This document shows, piece after piece, positions 38,601 to 49,414 of a stretch of 64,000 nt of DNA; position 1 is the stretch's first letter; the number at the start of each line of letters is the position of its first letter. The notes beneath the pieces are model-generated. The model ran no database searches and was not told where the DNA came from. It saw nothing but the letters and a program-made list of their open reading frames with translations. The DNA comes from Annona cherimola (taxonomy: Eukaryota; Streptophyta; Magnoliopsida; Magnoliales; Annonaceae), in assembly GCA_030490835.1 (NCBI GenBank), contig CM059973.1, forward strand, positions 50,906,008-50,970,007, read 5' to 3'. Made by a program: the position numbers and the translations under genes.

Positions 38601-39644
38601 AATTAATAAAAACGGCAGCAACAGCATATCAATGCACGTCCATACTCATGCATATGCTGTCCACATTTTCATCCTTAAATGCAACTGCCATTCATAATTT
38701 TTTTGCAGGGATTTTCAGATGAATAAATGCACATTATAATGTCCCTATATGTCAACTATGTATGTGCATTATTTATAAAATAAAAAATTTAAAAAAATCC
38801 AGCAGTAACACTCTCTTGGACGTCCATGGTGCCACCTTACCTATGCTCACTTTGAGCACTCTTTAGGCCCTTAATTGTGGACGTCCTTTGCTGGTATAAT
38901 GTTTTAATTTTTGCATTTTATATTAATACATAAAATACCCTGAAAATGAGCTTCATTGGACACCTATTTTTCCATTAAAAACTTGCATTAATTCCATGTA
39001 CTCTAACCTTTAATGCATGGTACCTTTGAGGTGCAAAAGTCAACTATGCACACATTTTTCAATTCAGGTATTTTCCCAACATAATATGATTGATATAAAC
39101 CTTCCAAAATGTTAATCTCATAATTTTATTCAACCGTTTCAATTTTCATCTCAATCCGATTTTCCTAGCTCAAGTTATAGCCGTTTGAAGTTAACGGTTG
39201 GATTTGAGATATGATCAATAAATCATTACATTAATTTCATCAATAATTTTTATAACCCAATAATCCCATAATATCAAGCCTAACATCATCAACTTTCGTT
39301 TCAAATTTCACTTGAATCCGCCTTATAGGCGTTGAATTATGAATTTTCTAGTGTTTTTTCCACTAAACTTGACAAATACCTTTTAAATCCTCATAATTCA
39401 TATTAAATAATTTAAAATAGTTATCCATGATACATTTGTATATTTCAATAATCAAAAATTTACTCTAATCCCATTGTCCCATATTAGCTCAAAATGATTA
39501 CTCAAGTCATCATTGCTAATCCTTAACTCTAATTGCAATAATTAGCAAAATCATAAAATCATTCAAAATTCAATAAATTCACATAGAAATCTCATGTACA
39601 TGATCAATGCATACATTTGGGCCCTACATAGGTTGAGTTTCACA
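35658..39644 (-). repeat. 3' LTR of the chromovirus (3987 bp)
   Basis: On the minus strand it begins TGTGAAACTC and ends GGTTTGGGGCACCACA. It matches 45794-48691 plus 59041-59346 with scattered differences. It has TATA-like CTATATAAAAAT (38301-38312), donor-like CAA|GTAAGTG at 38104, mini-exon-like block 36717-36761 and acceptor-like AAAG|ACAGGTG at 36076. GCGTCACATCCTGA is duplicated in tandem at about 35677-35704 here but not in the other LTR. Confidence 0.9.
36717..36761 (-). other. putative 45-nt mini-exon (acceptor mutated)
   Basis: On the minus strand the block ends with CGCAG|GTAAGCAAGC. Its upstream boundary reads ATGTAT instead of ATGTAG, although the sister LTR has ATGTAG. Confidence 0.45.
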
Positions 39645-39658
39645 ATCCTCCCTCTCTT
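39645..39658 (-). promoter_or_regulatory. chromovirus polypurine tract
   Basis: On the minus strand AAGAGAGGGAGGAT directly precedes the 3' LTR. Confidence 0.9.
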
Positions 39659-39683
39659 ATAACAGGTTTCGTCTCGAAATCGT

Positions 39684-40250
39684 CTATTCTTTAAATAGCT
39701 GGGGGTATTTCCATTCCACTTCTTCTTTTAACTCCCAAGTGGCTTCATTTTCGGAATACCGGTTCCATTGTACCTTCACGTACTCGATTTTCTAATTTCG
39801 AAGCTTTTGTACCTTCTGATCCAAGATTCTCACTGGCCTTTCTTCATAGTTTAGATGATCTTGAATCGGTAGATTTTCAGCCACTAATACATGGGTCGGG
39901 TCCGTAACATATTTCCTGAGCATTGAAATATGAAATACATTGTGAACTAGGGCTAATGTCGGGGGTAAGGCTATTCTATATGCCAATTTTCCAATCCTTT
40001 CCAAAACCTCAAATGGTCCAATATACCTGAGATTCAGCTTTCCTCTTTTTCCAAACCTTGTAATTCCTTTGAATGGTGTGACCTTTATGAACACATGTTC
40101 GCCAACTTGGATGTTCAAATCCCTTATTTTACAATCCGTGTAACTCTTTTGCCGACTTTGGGCAGTGAGTATACACTGGCGAATAGTTTGGACCTTGTCT
40201 ACCATTCGTTGAGACAAATCTGGGGCTAACCTTTTCTCTCCAACTTCATC
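39684..40250 (-). pseudogene. pol: chromovirus integrase C-terminal part and chromodomain
   Basis: This is the end of the Ty3/gypsy polyprotein. The first part (40217-39795) has GEHVFIKVTPFKGI, the GPF motif (RYIGPFEVLERIGKLAYR) and HNVFHISMLRKY, all typical of the integrase C-terminal domain. Past an in-frame TAG (39792-39794) the same frame continues with VQWNRYSENEATWELKEEV and KYPQLF, the chromodomain-like tail of plant chromoviruses, which targets integration to chromatin marks. The frame ends at a TAG at 39684-39686, 27 bases from the polypurine tract. Another in-frame TAG at 40251-40253, at a tryptophan position, separates it from the integrase core. The tail supports a Tekay/Del-like assignment. 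Confidence 0.85.
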
Positions 40251-41005
40251 CTAGTTTAACGGCGTTCGATATCGCCTACCATACAATGCTTCAAATGGAG
40301 CCATTTGGATGCTTGCTTGATAGCTATTATTGTATGTGAATTCCGCAATCGATATATACTCATCCCATGATCCACTAAACTCCAAGATACACATACGGAG
40401 CATATCTTCAATGATTTGATTCACCCGCTCCGTTTGTCCATCTGTTTGAGGATGAAAGGCTGTACTGAACTTAAGTTGGGTACCTAAGGTTTTATGTAAA
40501 CTCTTCCAAAACCTTAACGTAAACGTCGCATCTCGATCCAAGATAATCGACTTCGGCACTCCATGGAGTCGTACGACCTCCTTATAATATATTTTAGCTA
40601 GCCTTTCTACTGTATAAGTCATTCTTATAGGTAGGAAGTGAGCAACTTTTGATAACCTATCTACGATTACCCATATGGAATCGTTTCCTACTTGAGTCTT
40701 AGGTAATCCTTCAATAAAATCCATGGTGATGTCATCCCACTTCCATTCAGGAATTTCTAAGGACTGTAGCTTTTCAGGCATCTTTGGTGATCTGCTTTCA
40801 CCCATTGGCAAGTTAAACACTTAGCCACATATTCAGCGATCTCTCTTTTCATATTATTCCACCAATATGCTTTCTTGAGATCCTGATACATCTTAGTACT
40901 TCTTGGGTGAATAGAAAATGAGGAAAAATGAGCCTCCTTAAGAATCTATTCCTTTAGCTCAACTGTGTTAGGTATGCAAAGGCGACCCTTATACCTATAC
41001 ATACC
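40251..41005 (-). pseudogene. pol: chromovirus integrase zinc finger and catalytic core
   Basis: From 41005 the frame carries the HHCC finger ([12 protein letters not shown]... CLTC) but has a TAG at 40946-40948. A one-base deletion near 40782 shifts the frame, and the core then reads openly from about 40780 to 40254. It has the catalytic triad: D in MDFIEGLPKT, D in IILDRDATF and E in DGQTERVNQIIEDML. Other markers are VIVDRLSKVAHFLPI and FHPQTDGQTERVNQ, diagnostic of gypsy integrases. The core is nearly intact, but the shift and the stops on both sides prevent translation as one protein. Confidence 0.88.
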
Positions 41006-42361
41006 TTACTCATCAATAGCAAATTCAGTCAACCCCTTTTTCTTCATTTTCTCGATATGTGCATGTAGGTCTGTATCCTTTTGCTGCGCAGTCTTGATCT
41101 GTTCAAAAATTGACAATTGTATGCATAATTGTGATAATCTTGTTTGGACTCCAGGTGGACATACAATTAGTTCCATTTGCCTTATCTCCTTAAGCAATCC
41201 TTCCTCATTAGTGATAAAATGCGCTAAGCTGACATTTCTGCTCAATGCATCAGCTACCACATTTGCCTTACCTGGATGGTATAAAATTTTCAAATCGTAA
41301 TCCTTCAATAACTCGAGTCATCTCCTTTGTCTCATGTTCAACTCCTTCTGAGTGAAAATATATTTAAGGCTCTTGTGATCCGTGTAAATTTCACATCTTG
41401 CACCATACAGGTAATGTCTCCATATTTTCAAGGAAAATACCACAGCTGCTAATTCTAAATCCTGTGTGGGGTAGCTTACCTCATTGGGCTTTAGCTGTCG
41501 CGACGCATAGGCTATCACTTTACCTCTTTGCATCAATACACACCCTAATCCTTTTCTGGACGCATCACTATAGACTACAAACCCTTCATTTCCTTCAGGT
41601 AGGGTTAAGATGGGTGCGTTTACCAACCGCTGTTTCAATTCTTGAAAACTGCGCTCGCATTCTTCAGACCATACATACCTGACTCCTTTACGAGTCAATC
41701 TTGTTAACGGGGTTGATAGGTGTGAAAATCCTTTGATAAATCTTCTATAATAGCCGGCCAACCCTAGAAAACTTCGAATTTCTGTAATGGTCGTCGGCCT
41801 TGGCCATTCCAACACTGCTTCAATTTTCTGAGGATCAACTTGAATACCGCTTTCAAATATTATATGCCCAAGAAATCCTATTTGTTTTAACCAAAACTCA
41901 CATTTCTTTAATTTGGCATATAATTTTTCTTTTCTCAATCTTTCTAAAACCCTTCGCAAATGATTTTCATATTCTTTCTCCATTTTAGAGTAGATCAGGA
42001 CATCGTCAATAAATACAACCACAAATTTATCAAGATAGTCCCGAAAAACTCTATTCATCATATCCATGAATACAGAAGGGGCATTAGTAAGTCCGATAGG
42101 CATTACTAAAAACTCATAATGCCCATACCTGGTTCGAAAAGATATTTTATGAATATCAGCCGGACTTATCCTCAGTTGATGATACCCTAACTGTAGATCA
42201 ATCTTGGAGAAGGTTGTGGCTCCTTGCAACTGATCGAATAAATCATCGATCCTGGGCAATGGATATTTATTCTTTATTGTAACTTTATTTAGTTCTCGAT
42301 AATCAATACATAATCTTAAACTTCCATCTTTTTTCCTTACAAATAATATCGGAGCTCCTCA
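41006..42361 (-). pseudogene. pol: chromovirus reverse transcriptase and RNase H
   Basis: After a TGA at 42359-42361, where a tryptophan is expected (SP-stop-GAPILFV), one frame runs to a TGA at 41318-41320. RT motifs in order are [39 protein letters not shown] and the catalytic [13 protein letters not shown] (F-I-D-D instead of Y-I/V-D-D). RNase H follows with [29 protein letters not shown] and [10 protein letters not shown], giving the D-E-D set. After the TGA the frame continues with LKILYHPGKANVVADALSR, the usual end of gypsy RNase H, to a TAA at 41006-41008. The stops are at positions where W or Q is usual, so each can be explained by a single transition. Confidence 0.92.
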
Positions 42362-43069
42362 AGGTGACACACTTTGTCGGATGAAACCCTTATCCAACAG
42401 CTCCTGTATTTGAGTCCTTTGTTCATTCATTTCAGCTGGCGCCATTCTATATGTAGTTTTAGAAATTGGGGCTATACCCGACATCACATCAATAGTCATG
42501 TCCATTTCCCGTTGTGGAGGCAATGTGGTTAACTCCTTTGGAAATACATCTGGAAATTCATTAACTACAGGTATCTGATTAATTTCTACCTCCGTGCCTT
42601 TCTCTACATTCACTGACACCAAATAGGCTTGACATTTTTGTCGGATCATCCTGACAGCTTTCATAGATGATATCAATATATTTGAACTGGCAGGTTGCCT
42701 CAGCTTCCCAATGGCAATCTCCTTTCCTGGAGTTACTTCAAATTGCACTTTCTTATTCTTACAGTCTATGGTCGCTCCCCATTGGCTTAGCCAATCCATA
42801 CCCAATATCACATCGAATTCAGTCATTGGTAATAGGATCAAATCAACATCTAGAATCAATGATCCTATCCTAATTAGGCAGGCTTTGCATACTTGGCTAC
42901 TACTTGCTAACCTATAGACAGGAGATTCGACATATATGATCTGGTTAGTCTCTTCTATCGATAGTGCATGGGTGGTCACATATTGGCATGTTATGAATGA
43001 ATGGCTAGCACCAGAATCAAACAAAGCTACTGCCAAATTTCCTAGAATATAAACCATACCTTTGACCAC
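42362..43069 (-). pseudogene. pro: chromovirus aspartic protease and RT N-terminal linker
   Basis: The frame opens at 43069 and contains ALFDSGASHSFI, with the DSG catalytic motif of retropepsins, then VILGMDWLSQWGATIDC, the usual second half of plant gypsy proteases. The linker EFPDVFPKELTTLPPQRE and YRMAPAEMNEQRTQIQELLDKGFI lead into RT. It overlaps gag out of frame (gag ends at 43042), so a frameshift near 43085-43105 separates gag from pol. Plant gypsy elements of this type normally have gag and pol in one frame, so this is probably a mutation. Confidence 0.9.
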
Positions 43070-44454
43070 CTTTTCCTCTTGTTCTTGAGATCCGTCCGGG
43101 TCAAGGCATGCATGTGCACCGGGTTCGTAGAAGTTCCCTGCTTACTTGCTGCTCCAGGTATTCTAAGTTGAGCAGGTCTTCCATGTCCTTGAGATGTCTG
43201 CGCCTTATTTGGGCAATTCGGGGCTACGTGACCCACTTGCTCACAGATATAACATTTGACAACCTTTGCTTCCCCCGTCCTGCATTCCTTGGTGATATGA
43301 CCTGTTTGGCCACATTTATAGCACCGGTTAGAGCCCTTTAAGCATTCGTCGGTATGTCATTTTTGACATTTCCTACATAGTGGCGAGCTTTTCTTCTTTG
43401 GGATTCCTTTTCCCTTTCTCACATTACCTTTTCTAGCCTTCTCCTTCCCGATTTCTGTTTCCTTGGGACCCGTGCTGAACATTCTTGAACCCAATCTCAG
43501 TTCTTGGGTTCTTAAAGCTTCAATTTCCAAAGCTCTTGCTCTTTTGAGGCTTGAAGCATAATCCTTAATCAGCAGAGGAGCAAGACTTTTCCAAAGATAT
43601 GACCTCAATCCTTGTTGGAATCTCTGTGCCTTATTTCCTGGCACATTTGCAATCCAGGGCACATATCTGACTAGAGCATTAAACTTCGTAGCATAATCGG
43701 TGACCGTCATCCTCCCTTGATAAAGTTTTTCAAACTCTATCACCTTTTGACTCTGCAATCCAACCGGGAGGTATTCTTTGTTAAACTCCTCAACAAAAGT
43801 TTGCCAAGACACTTCTTCCGGTCGTGGCATTGTGATCAACATTGTCTCCCACCATTCGTGTGCATCCTTCGCTAATAGATGAGTAGCACACAATACCTTT
43901 TGATGGTCATTGCACGGAGATATCCTAAATAATTTCTTGATCTCCGTCATCCATTGTTCTGCTTGTACCGGGTCGGGTTCTCCGGAAAACTTCGGGAGTC
44001 GTTGCGCTAAAAATGCATTAATGGCTCTTCTATTAGCTTCCATTAGCTAATTTTCGTCCCTTAGTGGTGCTGGTGTGGCAACGGGGTCTGCCATTGAAGC
44101 AGGTCTTTGTCTTCCTATACCACCCAACTGAGCTTGTTGGGTTCTTTCCCATAGTCCTTGAATAATATCGGCAGTTTGTGCTACCCAGTCTCTAGTGGCT
44201 TGCTGTATTGCTTCTTTCACTGCTGCAACCACTCTTTCCTCTATGAGTCTAGTTTTTCTCGACTCAGTTTCCTCTTCCATGTCTCTTTCAGGGCTTTCAT
44301 TATTTCTCCTTTGTTGATTTCTTTGATTAGGTCTTTGTGTTACTAGCCTTCCTCTTTTAGGTCGACTAGACTCGCCAACTTCATGTTGGCTTGGAACCTC
44401 TGTCGTTGTTTCTTTTCCTTTATTTCTCCTTAATCCTGCCCTTGTCTCCACCAT
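43042..44454 (-). pseudogene. gag: chromovirus gag with zinc knuckles
   Basis: Starts at ATG 44454 (MVETRAGLRRNKGK), preceded by ACA. The first ~135 residues are charged and rich in R, E and Q. The capsid segment (44043-43470) has LPKFSGEPDPVQAEQWMTE, HEWWETM, FVEEFNKEYLP, LYQGRMTVTDYATKFNAL and FQQGLRSYL, matching the plant retrotransposon gag family. The nucleocapsid has two CCHC knuckles, CYKCGQTGHITKEC and CYICEQVGHVAPNC, after a basic stretch. In-frame stops are a TAG at 44047-44049 and a TGA at 43357-43359; the latter lies inside a third C-x2-C...H...C motif. The three pieces share one frame, so only these two stops break it. Confidence 0.9.
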
Positions 44455-44481
44455 TGTGCTAATCTGTGTATATAACAGCAC

Positions 44482-44812
44482 ATTTTTTCATTTACAATTA
44501 ATGTTAGATCATTGCATACACATTTCATTATCACATGGTCACAACCAATTCACTCATTCACAACCATATCATATCATTCAAACTCATTCATTCATATATT
44601 TAAAACTCTTAAATTTAGTTATATCAACATATTTATTCATATCCATCATATTCACATCATTTCACCCATAGTCAGTACATGTAAAGATGTAGCACACTAT
44701 GTACACGTAGCATAGCACGCACATCTTGCTTATATACATGTCAGTCTACTATAAAAGCCATAATGTCATTGAGCCATAATTATACATACACAACTTTAAA
44801 AAATAAGAAAGT
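44482..44812. other. leader segment between gag and the upstream ORF
   Basis: AT-rich with no recognisable coding or repeat feature. It probably belongs to the untranslated leader of the chromovirus. Confidence 0.5.
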
Positions 44813-45598
44813 TCATCGTCTGCCTGGGCCTCTCCTTAGATATCGTCTACGACTACATGAAATTTGTGAAGGTGCCTCAGTGATCGTGCTAGTGTCAGAC
44901 CACGCCTGGACCTTGTCCTCTCCACTATCGTCGTCATCATCACCATCCTCCTCCTCTTCCTCACTAACATACTCTACTATCTCTTCCTCTACTTCCTCCT
45001 CTACTTCCTCTTCTTTTTCCTCCTCTTCCTCGAAAGGCTCGAGGAATTCCATCGGATCATCATCATCATTAATTTCCACAAGTTGGACAATTTCACCTGT
45101 CTTCTCCATTATAAAGCATGACCTCATCGGGTCGAGGAGCTACAGGTACCTCAATGACTCCTTCAGCACGATGTTTTTCAATATAGAGGGTCATTTCTTT
45201 TTCTTGTTGGTTGAGTCTATCCCAACTTGCCCCATAACGAAACTGGACACATCCATCAACGAGCCTATACACGGGCCTGCATCGAGTGGTGTGGGTGCTG
45301 GAGTCTTTCTCCAAAAATCTTAGAGGTCTTGTGGATCCACTCTATCGGTAGGAACACGGGGAGACCGTGGGACACCAAGATACGTTCCTGGGAGAACTCG
45401 TGCCCTAGATTCATAACCGGAGGGCTCTTCTAGACCTTGCCAGTGCTGACCAAGGGGAACTATTGGGAACTGTGGTGTGTTTCGCTGAGATCCCCACCAC
45501 CTATTCATATTCTCCTCCCTTCTACGTCTCCTTTCCTCCTCTTCTCTCTCCCTTTGCAGTTCCTATGCACTCATCATTCTTTTTCCCCTATCCGCCAT
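44813..45598 (-). pseudogene. extra leader ORF upstream of chromovirus gag (broken), unknown function
   Basis: Between primer site and gag a coding-like stretch of ~262 codons begins at ATG 45598 (MADRGKRMMSA). The N-terminal part is rich in R and E (REREEEERRRRREEN). The middle has GSQRNTPQFPIVPLGQHW, and in a second frame YRLVDGCVQFRYGASWDRL and KEMTLYIEKHRAEGVIEV. The C-terminal part (45115-44813, third frame) is extremely acidic, with runs of E and D, followed by an arginine-rich end. A TAG at 45563-45565 and two frame changes, near 45325 and 45110, break it; the rest of the element shows the same kind of decay. I do not recognise the protein. Extra ORFs upstream of gag are known in Tat/Ogre elements, but I know of none standard in chromoviruses. 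It might instead be non-coding DNA with biased composition. Confidence 0.5.
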
Positions 45599-45769
45599 TT
45601 GTACAGACATAGCAATCAAATTGCATTGCAAAAATAATTTATCATCATATGGCATGCATTTCATCATGTTATAAACATATCTAATCATCATAAAATCATT
45701 TATAATCAAGCATATCTCATCATATTCTTTTCAATTTCTTTACTTAGAAATTTTCCACGCCTATTTACC

Positions 45770-45793
45770 AATCCATGCTCTGATACCAAGCTC
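45770..45793 (-). promoter_or_regulatory. chromovirus tRNA-iMet primer binding site
   Basis: The minus strand reads GAGCTTGGTATCAGAGCATGG directly after the 5' LTR, containing the iMet-complementary TGGTATCAGAGC. The young element has GAGCATGGTATCAGAGCAAGG in the same position. Confidence 0.93.
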
Positions 45794-48691
45794 TGTGGCG
45801 CCCCAAACCTGAGCGTCACATCCTGAGCCTTACCTCGGGATCGTATTAATTAGAAAGCGTGATCAGGATTGTTGCCCTGTCACACAGCGGGATTAAACAG
45901 ATATTTAACCAATTAAATATGTTCTCATAGGAATTTAATTCTTTATATTTTCATCTCAAGCATAACTAAGTCATTTCCAACCATTCATTACATAGCAAAG
46001 CATGATGTTCAAGAGACATTTCAACATTCACCTAAATCAGATGTCACTACATGTATTAATCATGGTCATCAACATAAACATCAAAATAATTTACATCCAT
46101 TTCACACAAGTCTTTCATAACATAAAAGTGCTAATGTTTTTCCATTGCTTTAATGATCTTGCACTTGCTCCTTTGCCATGTCCTTTCTTTCACCTGTCTT
46201 TGGGTTTGGAAAATGAAAAATACGAGTCGAAACTCAATAAGCAAGCTATTTATATTTCACAGGAAAATCATTTCAGGCAACATTTTGCATATAAAAAATC
46301 TTGGAAAGCAGTTTATACCTTTTGTAAAGGTATATTTTGAAAACATAGTTCTTGTACCTATCACAGGTACGACATGCATAATGCAATGTAAAACCATGAA
46401 TATATCCTTCATAGGATGGAAGCTAGCTAGGCGACCATCCATCCTTGTCATCTCCCATTTCAAAGAGGGCGCCGCCGGCCTTAGGCCTATTTTAGCGACT
46501 TAGCCACACCAAAGGGGGACAATCGGTCCGCTTATACCTTTCAGGTGGACCTAGTACCTTGTGCACATGAACTTTCATAAAATCATCTTTAACATGCTAG
46601 CATGATTTTTCATTCAGAAACATAGAATCACGTCATTTTTCATAACATTCATCAAAGGAAATTTCATAATACCACAAGGTAAACAAAAATATCATTTCAA
46701 CACAATTTAACTAAGGAATGGCCATCCTTAAATACTTTTAAAAAAAATTCAATATTTACATCAAACATTTAGTACAAAAAATACATTTATTTAAACCAAT
46801 TTAGAAAAGCAAAAATCATTTAGAAAATTCGCTTGCTTAACTGCGTTTCCTTAGCTTTCCAACTCTGTCTTTTCTTTGCCCTTGCCTACATGAGAATAAT
46901 ATGATTTTTTATATATTCCTTTTTCTTGCATCTCACTTAGTTTTCGAACCTATTTTTTCATCAACACATATAATTCATTTGACTTCTCAAGTCATTATGC
47001 ATAAATAGCACATATTCGCACGTTTCATCGGTTCATACACAATATATTCAATCCCATAATTAGGGTAACATTTAATCACATAATAATCATCCAATCATTA
47101 TCATTTAAAGGTTCAATACCTTCCATACACCATTTTTCACTTATTTTTCAAAATTTACACATTGGTGCTCATTTTAAGCACATGTTGTCGCCTTAAGCTT
47201 CATTAATTAATTTCAAAATTTGAAATTAATATTATGTAACCAAAACAGATATATAATCAAGAATTTTACCATATTTTCATGAATTTTTGCACAAAGTCAA
47301 ATTACATATATCATTTATCACCTATGCATGTCTATTCTTTCACATATGCCCATTTGGCAACACATATCATAAAACTTTCCAAGTCAGCAATTTAATCCAC
47401 ATTTTAGCATGATAATTATCCTTAATTACCACTTTATTTAGGGTATTTTTATGGAATTTTAATCCACTAATCATAGATTTCCAAAACAGCAACTTTGGAA
47501 CCCATTTTTCACACGTTTAACGTGTCTTTTGACACTTAACTCTAAACAGTTTTATAATTCTGAATTTTCAGCAATTGATCCAAGTTTTCCTAATCTAAAT
47601 CTAGGGTATTAACACATATTTATCATTCATAAATAAATACCTCTCAAAACAGCAACTTGTTTCACCATTTCGGTTACCGTTTTCGCCTTATTTGGACATC
47701 GTTTCATAAAATTCATAAAATCAGATTCGGGGCTTATCTTCCCAAATCCTTTTGGGCGTCAATAGTACCCTAACCCTAGGGTATTTTACCCTACATAACT
47801 TTAATAAATCACACAATCCTATTTCCATACCATTTTTAGCATCAAAATGAAGAAATCAGGTCATATATGTCACTTTGCATTCCATTCTTTCTAAAATTCA
47901 CATCTTAAGCTTAAATCCAAATAAATAATTCATTAAAACATGTTTCATAACCTAAACATAACATTCTTCCAATACAACAACTTATTATTGGAAGTTAGGT
48001 TTTATCAAGTTGAGTTTTCAACTCTTAGGTCATTCTAATCTTCCTTTCAACCACCTAAATCATTGAAATTCATTCACATAACTTAATACCCATTCCATAT
48101 TTAATCAAAGGGCATGTTGAACCATCATTTAAGGAGTCTTTAAGAATCAAATTCATATCCAAAAATTTGGAGTTTAAAACTCAAAATCAAAATCTCAAAT
48201 CATCATATGCACTTATTTGATTGATGAACTCAAACCCTAATGACTTGTGATGAATTTCTTCTCCTTTTTCCCCTTCTTTTTTTCTTCCTTTTTTTCTTCC
48301 CATTTCTTCCTTCTTTCTTGCCCTAAGGTTGGATGTGAGCTGCTGCCTTGGGGAGATGGGGATTAGCACTTAGAAAAAAAATTTCAAGCTTCATCCCATT
48401 TAGACGTGCCCCCTTTTTATAGAGCTGGATTTGCTCCAACTGTGGGCCCCACTTGGGCTGATTTTCCGCAATTCATAAATGCATATTTATCCCCTAAATG
48501 AGTTGTGCAATTTATAGCCAAGTAAATTTATTTTTACCATGTTTTCTTAAAGCCAAAATCTTCTTAATATCATGGCCATACATCAGTCCACTTGATCATG
48601 TCCTTAATGCCGTCCATTTTCGAGATTTTTTTCACATTTTTAATAATCTCAATTTGAAGGTAAATTATACACCTAATTAACATTTAATTTA
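45794..48691 (-). repeat. 5' LTR of the chromovirus, inner segment
   Basis: Matches 35658-38570 of the 3' LTR. It is interrupted at 48692 by the copia element and continues at 59041. Landmarks are TATA-like CTATAAAAAGGG (48412-48424), a donor site that now reads ATAAGTG (48211-48216), the mini-exon-like block 46841-46885 and the acceptor-like AAAG|ACAGGTG at 46198. Confidence 0.92.
46841..46885 (-). other. putative 45-nt mini-exon (donor mutated)
   Basis: Bounded upstream by CTCATGTAG and downstream by CGCAG|TTAAGC, where GT has become TT. The sister block at 36717-36761 keeps GT but has lost the acceptor AG. Confidence 0.45.
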
Positions 48692-49320
48692 TGTTGGTCC
48701 CGAGTTAATGGAGATTACCCAAGAGGGGAGGGGTGAATTGGGTATTTAAAAATTTTCAACTTAAACAGAAACTTTACCCCGGATTAATTCAGTCCCCTTT
48801 TATGAAGAGGCAAATGGAAAGCAATATAGAGCAGAGAACAGAAATAAATATCAACAAACAAGATTTTATAGTGGTTCGGGCAACCTTCCCTACTCCACTC
48901 TTCCAAGCTCACACCTCTTGTGACTTGGGTTCCACTATGTATTTCACAAATACAACTAGAGCTACTGCTCTCTTCTAGATTCTGGCTCTAGGGGGCATCA
49001 ACAATTCACAGCACAAGTAGGTGACGAGTTCCACTCCAATCACACACTACTTTGCTTACAATTGATCTTAGTTACCCAAACTAAATCAAGTTCAATCAAG
49101 AAATAACAAAAGAAAGTTTCTACACGTTACTATTGTGTAGAGGCAGATTTGGCACAGAGAAGAACTTGTAACGTAGGCTTAATGATTCAGCAAGCAGCTC
49201 TTGGCAGTTTGGAAGCAAGGTTCTTCTTCTAGATGTTGGCTTAATCACTTAATGCTCTTAAAGATGGGAGTTATGCTCATTCAATGAATTCTCAGCTACC
49301 CTCCATGTTTATATGGAATG

Positions 49321-49330
49321 CTTTATATAA
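49321..49330 (-). promoter_or_regulatory. TATA box of the copia LTR
   Basis: The minus strand reads AATTATATAAAGC. The site is kept in the other LTR (57981-57990). It lies just downstream, in the direction of transcription, of the palindrome-rich array, which is therefore in U3. Confidence 0.6.
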
Positions 49331-49414
49331 TTTGCGAGGGAATCCGAACGTTTGGAAGTAGGTGGCGCACATTTAATGCGCCAACGTTCAAAAAATTTCG
49401 GACCGTTGAGACCC

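Noticed and set aside
40965..41988. Plus-strand frames opposite the chromovirus pol
   Set aside because: They are antisense shadows of RT, RNase H and integrase and lack recognisable motifs.
44763..45323. Plus-strand serine-rich frame of 186 codons
   Set aside because: It is the antisense shadow of the acidic tail of the leader ORF (GAG/GAA codons read as CTC/TTC and shifted to TCC/TCT). It has no domain of its own.
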